DNA of 64,000 bases from Paramesorhizobium sp049065735 (GCF_049065735.1 NZ_JBAKHD010000005.1:124001-188000), one strand, 5' to 3'; positions 47,262 to 55,607 are shown, counted from the first letter of the stretch. Program-made: numbers and translations. The notes: generated from the letters alone by a model not told the origin.

Positions 47262-47304
47262 GCGTGATCTCATCTGAAAAGTCTATAACTTTTCGGGATC
47301 ATGC
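47262..47304. repeat. Rhizobial gatcatgc-type hairpin repeat, copy D1
   Basis: Long imperfect hairpin gcgtgatctcatctgaaaagt / acttttcgggatcatgc. The same wording is common between genes in Hyphomicrobiales. It lies just after petC, upstream of the true terminator. Confidence 0.6.
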
Positions 47305-47336
47305 CAGACTTAAATCCTGTATATGAATCATGGGAA

Positions 47337-47362
47337 GGGGCGCCGGTGGCGCCCTTTTCTTT
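47337..47362 (+). terminator. Rho-independent terminator after petABC
   Basis: Stem GGGCGCC (47338-47344) / GGCGCCC (47348-47354), 3-base loop GGT, followed by TTTTCTTT. It ends petABC transcription before apt. Confidence 0.85.
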
Positions 47363-47410
47363 GGGGCGATATGATTTGCGTCCGATGGCGACGCTATGAA
47401 AGGAAACACG

Positions 47411-47956
47411 ATGGACCCGGTGCTGCGCGAGACATTGAAAGATTCCATCCGCACGATCCCGGATTATCCGAAACCCGGCATCATGTTCCGGGATATCACC
47501 ACGCTGCTGGGCGATGCGCGAGCATTCCGGCGGGCCGTGGATGAGCTCGTCTATCCCTATGCAGGAGCCAAGGTGGATAAGGTGGCCGGCATCGAAGCCC
47601 GCGGCTTTATCCTTGGCGGCGCGGTGGCGCATCAGCTTTCGGCCGGTTTCGTGCCGATCCGCAAAAAGGGCAAGCTGCCGCATGATACGGTGCGCATCGC
47701 TTACAGCCTCGAATATGGCATCGACGAAATGGAAATGCATCGCGACGCCATCGCGCCGGGCGACAAGGTCATTCTGATCGATGATCTCATCGCCACCGGC
47801 GGCACGGCGGAAGCCGCGGCCAAGCTGCTTCAACAGATGGGCGCGGACATCGTCGCCGCCTGCTTCATCATCGACCTGCCGGACCTTGGAGGCCGCAAGA
47901 AACTGGAAGCGCTTGGTGTGACGGTGCGGACGCTGGTGGCGTTCGAGGGGAAGTGA
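47411..47956 (+). CDS. apt: Adenine phosphoribosyltransferase
   Basis: Purine salvage: adenine plus PRPP to AMP. 181 residues from ATG 47411 (aaaggaaacacg upstream; an ATG at 47396 would add five). The PRPP-binding loop VILIDDLIATGGTA (about 120-133) and the N-terminal FRDITTLL are typical. Likely transcribed from its own promoter, since a terminator lies before it. Confidence 0.95.
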   Translation: MDPVLRETLKDSIRTIPDYPKPGIMFRDITTLLGDARAFRRAVDELVYPYAGAKVDKVAGIEARGFILGGAVAHQLSAGFVPIRKKGKLPHDTVRIAYSLEYGIDEMEMHRDAIAPGDKVILIDDLIATGGTAEAAAKLLQQMGADIVAACFIIDLPDLGGRKKLEALGVTVRTLVAFEGK

Positions 47957-48052
47957 GGCATAGGATCGGTCGAAGAGATTGGGGGATTGAAAAAGACCTG
48001 CAGGTGAGATCACATATAATGGGGTTGTAACGGCAAGCCGGGGGGCTTTGAT

Positions 48053-48457
48053 ATGGCAGGTGCATTTGATACACTTGGATACAGCCATCAATTACGCAAG
48101 GATGGCTTCACGCAAGAACAGGCCGATGCACTGTCTTTTGCCGCACGGGATTACATCATGCCGGAGCTTGCCACAAGGAGCGACTTGCAGGCGGTAGAGA
48201 CTGCATTGCGGAGCGACTTGCAGGCTTTGCGAGGCGAATTGTAAGCGACGGAAACCGCGCTTCGGCATGAGATACAGTCTGTCCGGTCAGAATTTAAAAG
48301 CGAGTTGAAAACCACGGAGTCTACGTTGCGGGCTTCGATAGACGCTCTTTCGCTCAAGACAGATGCACAAATGCTGAAGATGACCGTTATTACGGGCGGG
48401 ATTGTTACCGCCGCTGTCGGCATTATACTGGCTGCAATCCCGCTTATTGTGAAATAA
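48053..48457 (+). pseudogene. DUF1640 coiled-coil protein broken by an in-frame TAA
   Basis: The frame reads 63 codons, hits TAA at 48242-48244, and resumes in the same frame for 70 more codons to a natural TAA at 48455. Both parts belong to a DUF1640 protein: N-terminal KDGFTQEQADALS, heptads of the RSDLQA / ALRSDLQALRGEL type, and after the stop more heptads and a C-terminal membrane span (VITGGIVTAAVGIILAA). A single base change (CAA to TAA, giving LQATETALR) would explain it. A real nonsense mutation or a sequencing error are both possible. Confidence 0.8.
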
Positions 48458-48460
48458 TCA

Positions 48461-48925
48461 TCACACCTTCACCAAGGCCGCGCTATCGAACTCCAGCACC
48501 TTCACGCCATCCTGGTTGAAGGCCTCTGAATGCATGGTCAGCATCGACCAGCCGGGACGGGAGGCGAGGGGGCGGATTGCCTTGATGGTACGCTTATAGG
48601 TGACGGTGTCGCCGGCATAGACCGGTTTCAGCCATTTCAGGTTCTCGAAGCCGGGCGAGGGGCCGAAGACGGGGAGCGGTTCGCCGTGCGCATAGGCCTC
48701 TTTCAGCGCTTCTCCTATGGACTGCACATTGAGTTTCATCCAGACGGCGGTGGTGTGCCAGCCGGAGGCGCAGAGGGCGCCGAAATGGCTGTTCCTGGCT
48801 GCTTCCGGGTCGATGTGAAAGGGCTGCGGGTCGTAGAGCGTGGCGAAGCGGATGATGTCCTCGGCGCTGAATGTATAGCTGCCGATGGTCTGTTCGACGC
48901 CGATCTGTTCTTCCAGAAGGCTCAT
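48461..48925 (-). CDS. MaoC-family dehydratase, second of pair
   Basis: 154 residues, hot-dog fold. The hydratase motif FATLYDPQPFHIDPEAA with its Asp and His is present near 27-43, then FGALCASGWHT. Expected to act on enoyl-CoA or related thioesters. It overlaps the upstream MaoC gene by 4 bp, so the two are co-translated and might form a heterodimer. Confidence 0.87.
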   Translation of the reverse strand: MSLLEEQIGVEQTIGSYTFSAEDIIRFATLYDPQPFHIDPEAARNSHFGALCASGWHTTAVWMKLNVQSIGEALKEAYAHGEPLPVFGPSPGFENLKWLKPVYAGDTVTYKRTIKAIRPLASRPGWSMLTMHSEAFNQDGVKVLEFDSAALVKV

Positions 48926-49404
48926 CGCGCGTGCTCCATGGTTGCGCTTTGCGGGTCGCGCAGCAGGAACATGGCGGCGTGCTGCACCTCACAGACGCTT
49001 TCGCCGCGCTGGTTGAGCAATTCATGATGCAGCGTGACGAGACCGAGACCGGGCTTCGAGCGGGAGAGGCGGCGGTCAACGACCCTAGTCGTGCCGGTGA
49101 GTGTGTCGCCCGCCAGCACCGGCTTTTTCCATTTGGCGAAATCCACGCCGGGTGCGCCTTGCGAGGTGGAGCCGGTGATATAGGCGTCGCACATCATGCG
49201 CATCAGCATGGAAAGGGTGTGCCAGCCGGAAGCGGCGAGGCCGCCAAGGATGCTTGCCTTTCCGGCGGCCTCGTCGAGGTGGAAGGGCTGGGGATCGAAC
49301 TCGCGGGCGAAGGCGACGATCTCGTCCGCCGTCACCTGCTTCGGTCCGAGCGGCAGTTCCAGCCCTACCGTGAAGTCCTCATAGGCATAGTGCTTTACAG
49401 CCAT
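48922..49404 (-). CDS. MaoC-family dehydratase, first of pair
   Basis: 160 residues. AREFDPQPFHLDEAAG near 33-48 contains the catalytic Asp-His pair; GGLAASGWHTLSMLMRMM follows (in part). About a third identical to its neighbour by eye, so probably an old duplication. Substrate unknown. Confidence 0.87.
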   Translation of the reverse strand: MAVKHYAYEDFTVGLELPLGPKQVTADEIVAFAREFDPQPFHLDEAAGKASILGGLAASGWHTLSMLMRMMCDAYITGSTSQGAPGVDFAKWKKPVLAGDTLTGTTRVVDRRLSRSKPGLGLVTLHHELLNQRGESVCEVQHAAMFLLRDPQSATMEHAR

Positions 49405-49432
49405 ATTCCGCCTCCTCCCACGGCTTGATGGG

Positions 49433-50536
49433 TCAGGTATTGAACCTGAACAGCATCACATCGCCGTCCTGTACGACATATTCCTTGCCTTCGTCACGGG
49501 CCTTGCCGGCCTCCTTCGCCGCGACTTCGCCGCCGAGCGTGACATAGTCCTGATAGGCGATGGTCTGGGCGCGGATGAAGCCGCGTTCGAAATCGGTGTG
49601 GATGACGCCCGCCGCCTGCGGGGCTTTGGTGCCGCGCTGAACCGTCCAGGCGCGGGTTTCCTTGGGGCCGGCGGTGAAATAGGTGATGAGGTCGAGAAGC
49701 TTGTAGCCGGCGCGGATCAGCCGGTCGAGGCCGGGTTCCTCAAGGCCCATGGCGCCCAGATATTCCTTGGCTTCCTCATCGGCAAGCTGCGCCACTTCCG
49801 CCTCGATGGCGGCGGAAATGATGACGGTTTCCGCGCCCTGCTCCTTCGCCATGGCCGCGACGGCCTCGGTGTGCGCATTGCCCTTGGCCGCGTCGCCTTC
49901 GGCGACGTTGCAGACATACAGTACGGGCTTGGAGGTCAGGAGGTTCAGCCCCTGCAGGATGGTGAGGTCTTCCGGAGCGATGCCCTTCAGCAGCATACGT
50001 ACCGGCTTGCCATTCTGGAGCAGTTCCAGCGCCTGCTCCATCATCGGCAGGACGGTCATCGCTTCCTTGTCCTTGCCGGTGGCGCGCTTGCGGATCTGCA
50101 CGATGCGGCGTTCGAGGCTCTCGAGGTCGGAGAGCATGAGCTCGGTCTCGACCGTCTCGGCGTCGGATACCGGATCGATGCGGCCTTCGACATGGGTGAT
50201 GTCGTCATCTTCGAAGCAGCGCAGCACATGGACGATGGCGTCCACTTCGCGGATATTGGCGAGGAACTGGTTGCCGAGGCCTTCGCCCTTCGACGCGCCG
50301 CGCACGAGACCGGCAATGTCGACGAAGGAAATGCGCGTCGGGATGATGTTCTGCGACTTGGCGATGCCCGCAATCGCCTTCATGCGCGGATCGGGTACCG
50401 CTACTTCGCCGGTGTTCGGCTCGATGGTGCAGAAGGGATAATTCGCGGCCTGTGCCGCCGCCGTCTTGGTCAGCGCGTTGAAAAGCGTCGATTTGCCGAC
50501 ATTCGGCAGGCCGACAATGCCGCATTTGAAGCCCAT
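49433..50536 (-). CDS. ychF: Redox-regulated ATPase YchF (Obg-like)
   Basis: 367 residues. P-loop GLPNVGKST at 8-16 with the NxxE-type YchF base-recognition motif, DIAGLVRGASKG, and a C-terminal TGS domain (about 280-367, ARAWTVQRGTKAP onward). YchF binds ATP rather than GTP and influences translation and oxidative-stress response. It lies upstream of the two MaoC genes. Confidence 0.95.
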   Translation of the reverse strand: MGFKCGIVGLPNVGKSTLFNALTKTAAAQAANYPFCTIEPNTGEVAVPDPRMKAIAGIAKSQNIIPTRISFVDIAGLVRGASKGEGLGNQFLANIREVDAIVHVLRCFEDDDITHVEGRIDPVSDAETVETELMLSDLESLERRIVQIRKRATGKDKEAMTVLPMMEQALELLQNGKPVRMLLKGIAPEDLTILQGLNLLTSKPVLYVCNVAEGDAAKGNAHTEAVAAMAKEQGAETVIISAAIEAEVAQLADEEAKEYLGAMGLEEPGLDRLIRAGYKLLDLITYFTAGPKETRAWTVQRGTKAPQAAGVIHTDFERGFIRAQTIAYQDYVTLGGEVAAKEAGKARDEGKEYVVQDGDVMLFRFNT

Positions 50537-50567
50537 CTTGTCCGTTCCTTGTCTTTTGTTTTAGCCG

Positions 50568-50630
50568 CATGATCTTGTCCGAAAAGTCTGCAACTTTTTG
50601 CTGACGCTGACCTTCGGTTCGGGACCATGC
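50568..50630. repeat. Rhizobial gcatgatc-type hairpin repeat, copy D2
   Basis: gcatgatcttgtccgaaaagt at the left and ttcgggaccatgc at the right, the same family as D1 with an inserted centre. It ends right at the stop of the PIN toxin gene. Confidence 0.6.
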
Positions 50631-50631
50631 T

Positions 50632-51072
50632 TTAAGCGAGAATTTTGTCCGCTGTGTGCAGGAAAGGGTTGATGATCGTCAAGCCTTCAATTGCTTGGCC
50701 GTCCTGCATATCCTCGGAAAGGAAGTATCGGCATTTCAGGTCAATCGCGGAGGCGAGGAGCAGGCAGTCCCACCAGGAGTAGGATGTAGTCAGGCGTAAC
50801 CGGCGGGCTAACATAGCGATATCTTCAGAGATCGGCGCGGTTCCCAAGGGGCGCAATTCATCAATGGCGACGAATACTTCGTGCGTTGTCAAATCCTTTC
50901 GCTTCCGCAGAAGGACATGCGTCATTTCATTCAGAACTTGCAGATTGGTACAGTCACGTTGGGCGCTAGCCAAAAACCGTAGCCATGCGATGGCTCTCTC
51001 GACTTTCGGCGTTATCTCTTTCTGACGTGCATAAAGAAGAACATTCGCGTCAATGAAGCAATCAGCGCTCAT
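50632..51072 (-). CDS. PIN-domain protein, VapC type
   Basis: 146 residues with the acidic set Asp8, Glu49, Asp102 and Asp121. It overlaps the upstream antitoxin by 11 bp. The tandem order is antitoxin-antitoxin-toxin. Confidence 0.82.
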   Translation of the reverse strand: MSADCFIDANVLLYARQKEITPKVERAIAWLRFLASAQRDCTNLQVLNEMTHVLLRKRKDLTTHEVFVAIDELRPLGTAPISEDIAMLARRLRLTTSYSWWDCLLLASAIDLKCRYFLSEDMQDGQAIEGLTIINPFLHTADKILA

Positions 51073-51310
51073 TGCGCTCTTCCGACGTAGGCATACGTCC
51101 GTCGGTCAGGACATCCCATCTAGGGCCTGCGAGGAAGCGCTCTATCGCTTCCAATTGAAGATTGGAGGCTTTATGCGCGATAGGCTTTGCCACTGTCCGC
51201 TCTTCCAGTGTTTCTGCAATGAAACGTGACATGCTCTTGCCCGCCTTGGCGGCACGGGCGCGAAGTTTCCGCTCCAACTCGTCATTCAGGGAAATAGTAA
51301 CGTTCTTCAT
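51062..51310 (-). CDS. Ribbon-helix-helix antitoxin, adjacent to the PIN toxin
   Basis: 82 residues: an N-terminal ribbon-helix-helix (KNVTISLNDELERKLRARA) for DNA binding and a C-terminal tail GPRWDVLTDGRMPTSEERN that probably grips the toxin. It overlaps the toxin start by 11 bp, so it is the cognate antitoxin. Confidence 0.8.
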   Translation of the reverse strand: MKNVTISLNDELERKLRARAAKAGKSMSRFIAETLEERTVAKPIAHKASNLQLEAIERFLAGPRWDVLTDGRMPTSEERNER

Positions 51311-51328
51311 CGTGACCTCACGAAAACC

Positions 51329-51589
51329 TTAACGCAGGGCATTACGTTCCTCGGAGGTAGGCATGCGACCGTTTTCCGTTACATCCCACATCGGACCGCT
51401 GTAAATTCTTTGCAACGCTTCACGTTGCCGGCGACGACGCTCATTGCCATCCAAATGTTGGTTTTCCGCCTGCAATTTTTCCTTGCCTGCGTCAGCAAGA
51501 TAGCTGGAAATGCTTTTCCCCGCATTGGCGGCAGCTTCGCTGATGCGCTGCGCCAATTCGTCATCCATGGAGATTGTGATCTTCTTCAT
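51329..51589 (-). CDS. Second ribbon-helix-helix antitoxin, paralogous and without its own toxin
   Basis: 86 residues (KKITISMDDELAQRISEAA... with the tail GPMWDVTENGRMPTSEERN). It shares its N-terminal fold and the whole C-terminal motif with the next antitoxin 18 bp downstream, so it is a tandem duplicate. No toxin overlaps it. It could repress the shared promoter or give extra cover against the same toxin. Confidence 0.75.
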   Translation of the reverse strand: MKKITISMDDELAQRISEAAANAGKSISSYLADAGKEKLQAENQHLDGNERRRRQREALQRIYSGPMWDVTENGRMPTSEERNALR

Positions 51590-51650
51590 CGCAGCCTCGC
51601 AAACACGCGAAATTCGTGTATTCGTAAGATACGGGCGCTAAAGTTGAACG

Positions 51651-52361
51651 TCAATCTTTCTTGCCGAACAGCTTCTTCAGCATGTCGGCCATAGGGCCGC
51701 TCTCGGGAATATTGACTGCCGGCTTGGCCGGGCGGGCCTGGCGGATGTGGCTTTGCGCCTTGGGCTCAGCCTGTTTGCGTGCGTTCCGCTCGCCGCCGCC
51801 CATGGCCAGGGTGATGCGGCTCATGAAGCCGTTGTCGTCGCCCTTCACCAGCAGATCGGCGTTGTCGGCCAGTGCGCCGAGCAGCGGGTCCAGCCATTCG
51901 CTGTCCGCCTTGGCGAAATCGCCGAGCACGTAATTATGCACCAGCTCCTTCGCGCCGGGATGGCCGATGCCGAGGCGTACCCGGCGGTACTCCTTGCCGC
52001 AATGGGCGTCGATGGATTTGATGCCGTTGTGGCCGCCCGAGCCGCCGCCGGTCTTGACGCGCAGCTTGGCCGGGGGGAGGTCGAGCTCGTCATAGATGAC
52101 GATGAGATCGGCCGGGGAAAGCTTGTAGAAGCGCATGGCCTCGCCGACCGACTGGCCGGAAAGGTTCATAAATGTCTGCGGCTTGATGAGGATAGCTTTT
52201 TCGCCACCGATGATGCCATCGGCGATCTCGGCCTGGAATTTCTTCTGCCAGGGCGAAAAGGAAAAGCGGCGGTGTATTTCATCCGCCGCCATGAAACCGA
52301 TATTGTGTCGGTTTTTCGCATAGCGGGGGCCCGGATTGCCAAGTCCTGCGATGAGCAGCAT
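51651..52361 (-). CDS. pth: Peptidyl-tRNA hydrolase
   Basis: Releases peptide from peptidyl-tRNA. 236 residues. GLGNPGPRYAKNRHNIGF (7-24) with the active His near 20, LPPAKLRVKTGGGSGGHNGI near 96-115, and GIGHP. A C-terminal basic extension of about 45 residues (QAEPKAQSHIRQARPAKPAV) is longer than in E. coli. rplY lies 30 bp upstream on the same strand. Confidence 0.95.
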   Translation of the reverse strand: MLLIAGLGNPGPRYAKNRHNIGFMAADEIHRRFSFSPWQKKFQAEIADGIIGGEKAILIKPQTFMNLSGQSVGEAMRFYKLSPADLIVIYDELDLPPAKLRVKTGGGSGGHNGIKSIDAHCGKEYRRVRLGIGHPGAKELVHNYVLGDFAKADSEWLDPLLGALADNADLLVKGDDNGFMSRITLAMGGGERNARKQAEPKAQSHIRQARPAKPAVNIPESGPMADMLKKLFGKKD

Positions 52362-52391
52362 GGTTCGAGCCCCCTAAAATTTAGAAGACGA

Positions 52392-53024
52392 TTACTCGCC
52401 TTCCTTCTCTTCCGTCGCGGCTTCCGCAGCAGCTTCCGCATTTTCCTCAGACTTGAGGCCAGCCGGAGCAGCGATGGTCGCGATGGTGAAGTCGCGATCC
52501 TGAATGACCGGCGTCACGCCTTGCGGCAGCTTCACCGCCGAGATGTGGACGGAATCGCCAAGGTCGAGACCGGTCAGGTCGACTTCGATGAAATCGGGGA
52601 TCGCGTTGGCCGGAACGGTCGCTTCGATGTCGTGGCGCACGATGTTGAGCACGCCGCCGCGCTTGATGCCCGGAGCCGCTTCGTCATTGATAAAGTGCAC
52701 GGGGATGTTGACGTGGACGACCGACTTCTCCGACACGCGCAGGAAATCGACATGGATCGGGAAATCCTTGACCGGATCGAGCTGGTAGTCCTTCGGCAGA
52801 ACCTGATATTTCTTGCCGTCGACATCGATCGTGGCGATCGTCGTCTTAAAGCCGCCGCCGTGAATCTTGTAGTAAATGTCCTTGTAGGACAGGGCGATGG
52901 AGACAGGTTCCTGCTTGTCACCATAAATGACGGCAGGCACTTTACCGTTGCGCCGAAGTTCCCGGGCGGACCCCTTACCGACCCGTTCGCGCGCCTCGGC
53001 CTTGAGCTCGTATGGCTTGCTCAT
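52392..53024 (-). CDS. rplY: 50S ribosomal protein L25/general stress protein Ctc
   Basis: 210 residues: N-terminal 5S-rRNA-binding L25 domain (ARERVGKGSARELRRNGKVPAV, in part, near 11-32) and a TL5/Ctc C-terminal domain, ending in an acidic Ala/Glu tail. Start ATG 53024 (AAAGGAAA 6 bases upstream). Cotranscribed with pth; this pair with prs and ychF is a standing group in the order. Confidence 0.95.
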   Translation of the reverse strand: MSKPYELKAEARERVGKGSARELRRNGKVPAVIYGDKQEPVSIALSYKDIYYKIHGGGFKTTIATIDVDGKKYQVLPKDYQLDPVKDFPIHVDFLRVSEKSVVHVNIPVHFINDEAAPGIKRGGVLNIVRHDIEATVPANAIPDFIEVDLTGLDLGDSVHISAVKLPQGVTPVIQDRDFTIATIAAPAGLKSEENAEAAAEAATEEKEGE

Positions 53025-53177
53025 GGCATTTCCTTTCGAGGTTGTATGGAGAGACTTTCCAATTGGGAAAGCATGGAACGACCGGAACCGCCCCATTCCG
53101 TGTTGCCTCCAAGGGTGTCTACACGGATGGCGGCTCTATAACGGAAAGGCAGCAAGCGCGCAAGTTAGGGTGACCGG

Positions 53178-54074
53178 TCAATCCTTCCGGAAAGTCCTGA
53201 TATGGTCGACCAGAGCCCGCAGCTTCAATGGCTGCCGGTGCCGGCGGGGATAATAGAGATAGAAGCCGGCGAAGGGGGAACAGAATTCCTCCAGAAGGGG
53301 AACCAGTTCGCCGCGCTTGAAGTAGGGCTCGAAGGTCTCGTACATGCCGAAGGTGATGCCCGCGCCGGAAAGGCCCATGCGGACCATCATGCCCATATCG
53401 TTGGTCGTCATCTCCGGGTCGACGGCGATGTCGAAATCGCGGCCGTTCTCGGTGAATTCCCACCGATAGGGCGCCGCGTCCGGCCTTGGCCTCCAGCCGA
53501 TGCAGATATGGTCCAAGAGGTCGCGCGGATGTTCCGGCGCGCCATGGCGGGCAAGATAGTCCGGCGAGGCCACCGGGCCTTGCCGCTGTTCCCGCGAGAC
53601 GGGAATGGCGATCATGTCCTGCTCGATCACTTCGCCCAGCCGGACGCCGGCGTCGAAGCCCTCCTCGACGATATCGAACTCCTCATCGGTGATCGTAATG
53701 TCCAGCCTGATATCCGGGTAAGCAGCCATGAAACCCGCCAGAAGCGGGCCAGATATGAAGCGCTCCGCGATGGATGAGGAGGCGATACGGAGCAGCCCGG
53801 TCGGGCGGGCCTGCATATCGCGGACGGCCTGCACGGCTTCCAGCACATCGCCCGCGGCGGGCCGCACCAGTTCAAGAAAAAGCTCTCCTGCCTCGGTCAG
53901 CCGGACGCTGCGGGTGGTGCGCTGCACGAGTGCCACGCCGATCCGGTCCTCCAGACGCTGCAGTGCCTGGCTTACGGCGGAGCGGGTAACGCCAAGCCGC
54001 TCGCCCGCCACGCGGAAATTCCGCGCCGCCGCGACCGCCAGAAATACCGAAACGCCTTCGAAATCGTCCATCAT
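53178..54074 (-). CDS. LysR-family transcriptional regulator
   Basis: 298 residues: winged helix-turn-helix (about 1-62, with GVTRSAVSQALQRLEDRIG) and a LysR substrate domain (about 90-290). ATGs at 54074 and 54071 are both possible. A 19-bp dyad starts one base upstream of the start codon, fitting autoregulation. Divergent from the Atu4866/DUF680/SDR genes, which it probably controls. Confidence 0.9.
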   Translation of the reverse strand: MMDDFEGVSVFLAVAAARNFRVAGERLGVTRSAVSQALQRLEDRIGVALVQRTTRSVRLTEAGELFLELVRPAAGDVLEAVQAVRDMQARPTGLLRIASSSIAERFISGPLLAGFMAAYPDIRLDITITDEEFDIVEEGFDAGVRLGEVIEQDMIAIPVSREQRQGPVASPDYLARHGAPEHPRDLLDHICIGWRPRPDAAPYRWEFTENGRDFDIAVDPEMTTNDMGMMVRMGLSGAGITFGMYETFEPYFKRGELVPLLEEFCSPFAGFYLYYPRRHRQPLKLRALVDHIRTFRKD

Positions 54075-54093
54075 TGGTTAGAGATACTAACCA
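54075..54093. promoter_or_regulatory. LysR-type operator touching the LysR start
   Basis: Perfect 7-bp dyad TGGTTAG-agata-CTAACCA containing a T-N11-A LysR box. It begins one base beyond the LysR start codon at 54074, in the 128-bp spacer facing the Atu4866-like gene. The site is well suited to binding by the LysR protein itself. Confidence 0.65.
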
Positions 54094-54202
54094 GCCTATC
54101 GTGGATTGGCAAGTAGATCGCGCCAGAGGAGGGGCCTATGTTTTCTCTCACAGGACGCGGCGATGGAGCGCCGGGTCCGGAACGACAATCAGGAGATCGA
54201 AG

Positions 54203-54517
54203 ATGACAAAGCCCTTAGCCACACTTGTAGCCGTCGCCCTGCTCGGACAATCGGCCGGCGCGGAAGAAACCAATGCCTCGGCCGAACACCCCTATGTCGG
54301 CATGTGGGTGACCGATGACGGCCATGTCCGCCACGAGCTTCTGCCCAACGGCCGCTATGACGAAGCGCGCGGCAGGCGGGAAAGCGCCTATCAGGGCCGA
54401 TACGAGGTGACCGGCACCCATATCGAATATTGGGACGACACCGGCTTTACCGCCGACGGCGATTTCGTGGACCTGAACACCCTTCACCACGGCGGCATGA
54501 TCCTGCGCCGCCGGTAA
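54203..54517 (+). CDS. Atu4866-like small exported protein
   Basis: 104 residues from ATG 54203 (AGGAG 7 bases upstream). Signal peptide about 1-20 (QSAGA). The mature part matches the Atu4866 domain: VGMWVTDDGHVRHELLPNGRYDEA and GRYEVTGTHIEYWDDTGF (in part), a small beta structure. Function unknown. First of three genes (Atu4866, DUF680, SDR) likely driven by the LysR-controlled promoter. Confidence 0.85.
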   Translation: MTKPLATLVAVALLGQSAGAEETNASAEHPYVGMWVTDDGHVRHELLPNGRYDEARGRRESAYQGRYEVTGTHIEYWDDTGFTADGDFVDLNTLHHGGMILRRR

Positions 54518-54552
54518 TTCTTAGCAAATCCAGACAATCAAGGAACATCGCC

Positions 54553-54777
54553 ATGAACAAGATCTTTCTCACCGCAGTCGCGTTTGCTTTGAGCGCAGGC
54601 GCCGCATTTGCGGAAAACCCTTCCGTCGGTACGCCCGATAACCTCTATGCGGGCGAGAGCACGCCTCGCGCGCAGCAGAATGTCGACTACACCGCCCCGG
54701 CTTCGACCGGCACCGTCAAGCAGACGAACCCTGCTGCCCGCCGCTTCGGCGACGCTTCGCCCGCGAACCAGCAGTAA
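54553..54777 (+). CDS. DUF680-type small exported protein
   Basis: 74 residues. Signal peptide MNKIFLTAVAFALSAGAAFA, then a hydrophilic Gln/Ala/Pro-rich mature part starting ENPSVGTPDNLYAG. Such DUF680-type proteins are frequent in Mesorhizobium and relatives, without known function. AGGAAC precedes the start. 35 bp after the Atu4866 gene. Confidence 0.75.
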   Translation: MNKIFLTAVAFALSAGAAFAENPSVGTPDNLYAGESTPRAQQNVDYTAPASTGTVKQTNPAARRFGDASPANQQ

Positions 54778-54802
54778 CACCCAATTCATCAAGGAGACCA
54801 AT

Positions 54803-55537
54803 ATGCAGGGAATTGCAGGAAAAGTCGTCGCCATCACTGGCGCAAGCAGCGGTATCGGCGAGGCCACGGCCCGTGTTCTAGCAGCCGCCGGGGCGCATGT
54901 GGTGATCGGCGCGCGCCGGGCCGACCGGCTGCAGCGTCTGGCCGATGAGATCGGCGCAAATGGCGGATCGGCCCGCGCCAAGTCACTGGACGTGACGCAG
55001 CGCGCGGATATGGCCGCCTTCGCCCGCTACGCCCATGAGGAGTTCGGCAGGCTGGATGTTCTCGTCAACAATGCGGGCATCATGCCGCTGTCGCCGCTTG
55101 AAGCCCTCAAGGTGGATGAGTGGGACAGGATGGTGGATGTCAACATCAAGGGCGTGCTTTACGGGATCGCCGCGGCGCTGCCGCTGATGAATGCCCAGGG
55201 TCACGGGCAGATCGTCAATCTTTCCTCCATCGGCGGGCATCGGGTTTGGCCGACCTGCGCGGTCTATAGCGCCACCAAATTCGCGGTGCGGGCGATCTCG
55301 GACGGGCTGCGGCAAGAGACGGACCGTATCCGCGTCACGGTGATCTCACCGGGAACGACGGCTTCGGAACTGGCCGATACGATCACCGATCCCGGCTCGC
55401 AGGAAGCAATGGTCGCGTTTCGCGCCATCACGATCAGCGCCGAGGCCGTGGCCAACGCCATCGCCTATGCGATCGGGCAGCCGGAAGATGTCGATGTGAG
55501 CGAGGTTGTCATCCGTCCCACGGCGAGCCCGCATTGA
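54803..55537 (+). CDS. SDR-family oxidoreductase
   Basis: 244 residues from ATG 54803 (aaggagaccaat). TGASSGIGE near 11-19, NNAG near 86-89, catalytic Ser (NLSSIGG) and YSATK near 150-154, PG near 180. Belongs to the DltE/YdfG-like group. Third gene of the LysR-side unit. Confidence 0.88.
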   Translation: MQGIAGKVVAITGASSGIGEATARVLAAAGAHVVIGARRADRLQRLADEIGANGGSARAKSLDVTQRADMAAFARYAHEEFGRLDVLVNNAGIMPLSPLEALKVDEWDRMVDVNIKGVLYGIAAALPLMNAQGHGQIVNLSSIGGHRVWPTCAVYSATKFAVRAISDGLRQETDRIRVTVISPGTTASELADTITDPGSQEAMVAFRAITISAEAVANAIAYAIGQPEDVDVSEVVIRPTASPH

Positions 55538-55555
55538 GCTTGTATGCGCGCTTCT

Positions 55556-55592
55556 GGCATCTGGCGGGTATGGAATATACCCGCCAGATGCC
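55556..55592. terminator. Perfect 16-bp hairpin between convergent SDR and MDR genes
   Basis: Stem GGCATCTGGCGGGTAT / ATACCCGCCAGATGCC with loop GGAAT. There is no T tract, so it is not a simple intrinsic terminator; it may block read-through in both directions or protect mRNA ends. Confidence 0.6.
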
Positions 55593-55607
55593 CATGCCGG
55601 AGCTGGA

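Noticed and set aside
48242..48244. Programmed recoding (selenocysteine or stop-codon read-through) in the DUF1640 gene
   Set aside because: The stop is TAA, not TGA, and no recoding element is visible; a point mutation is simpler.
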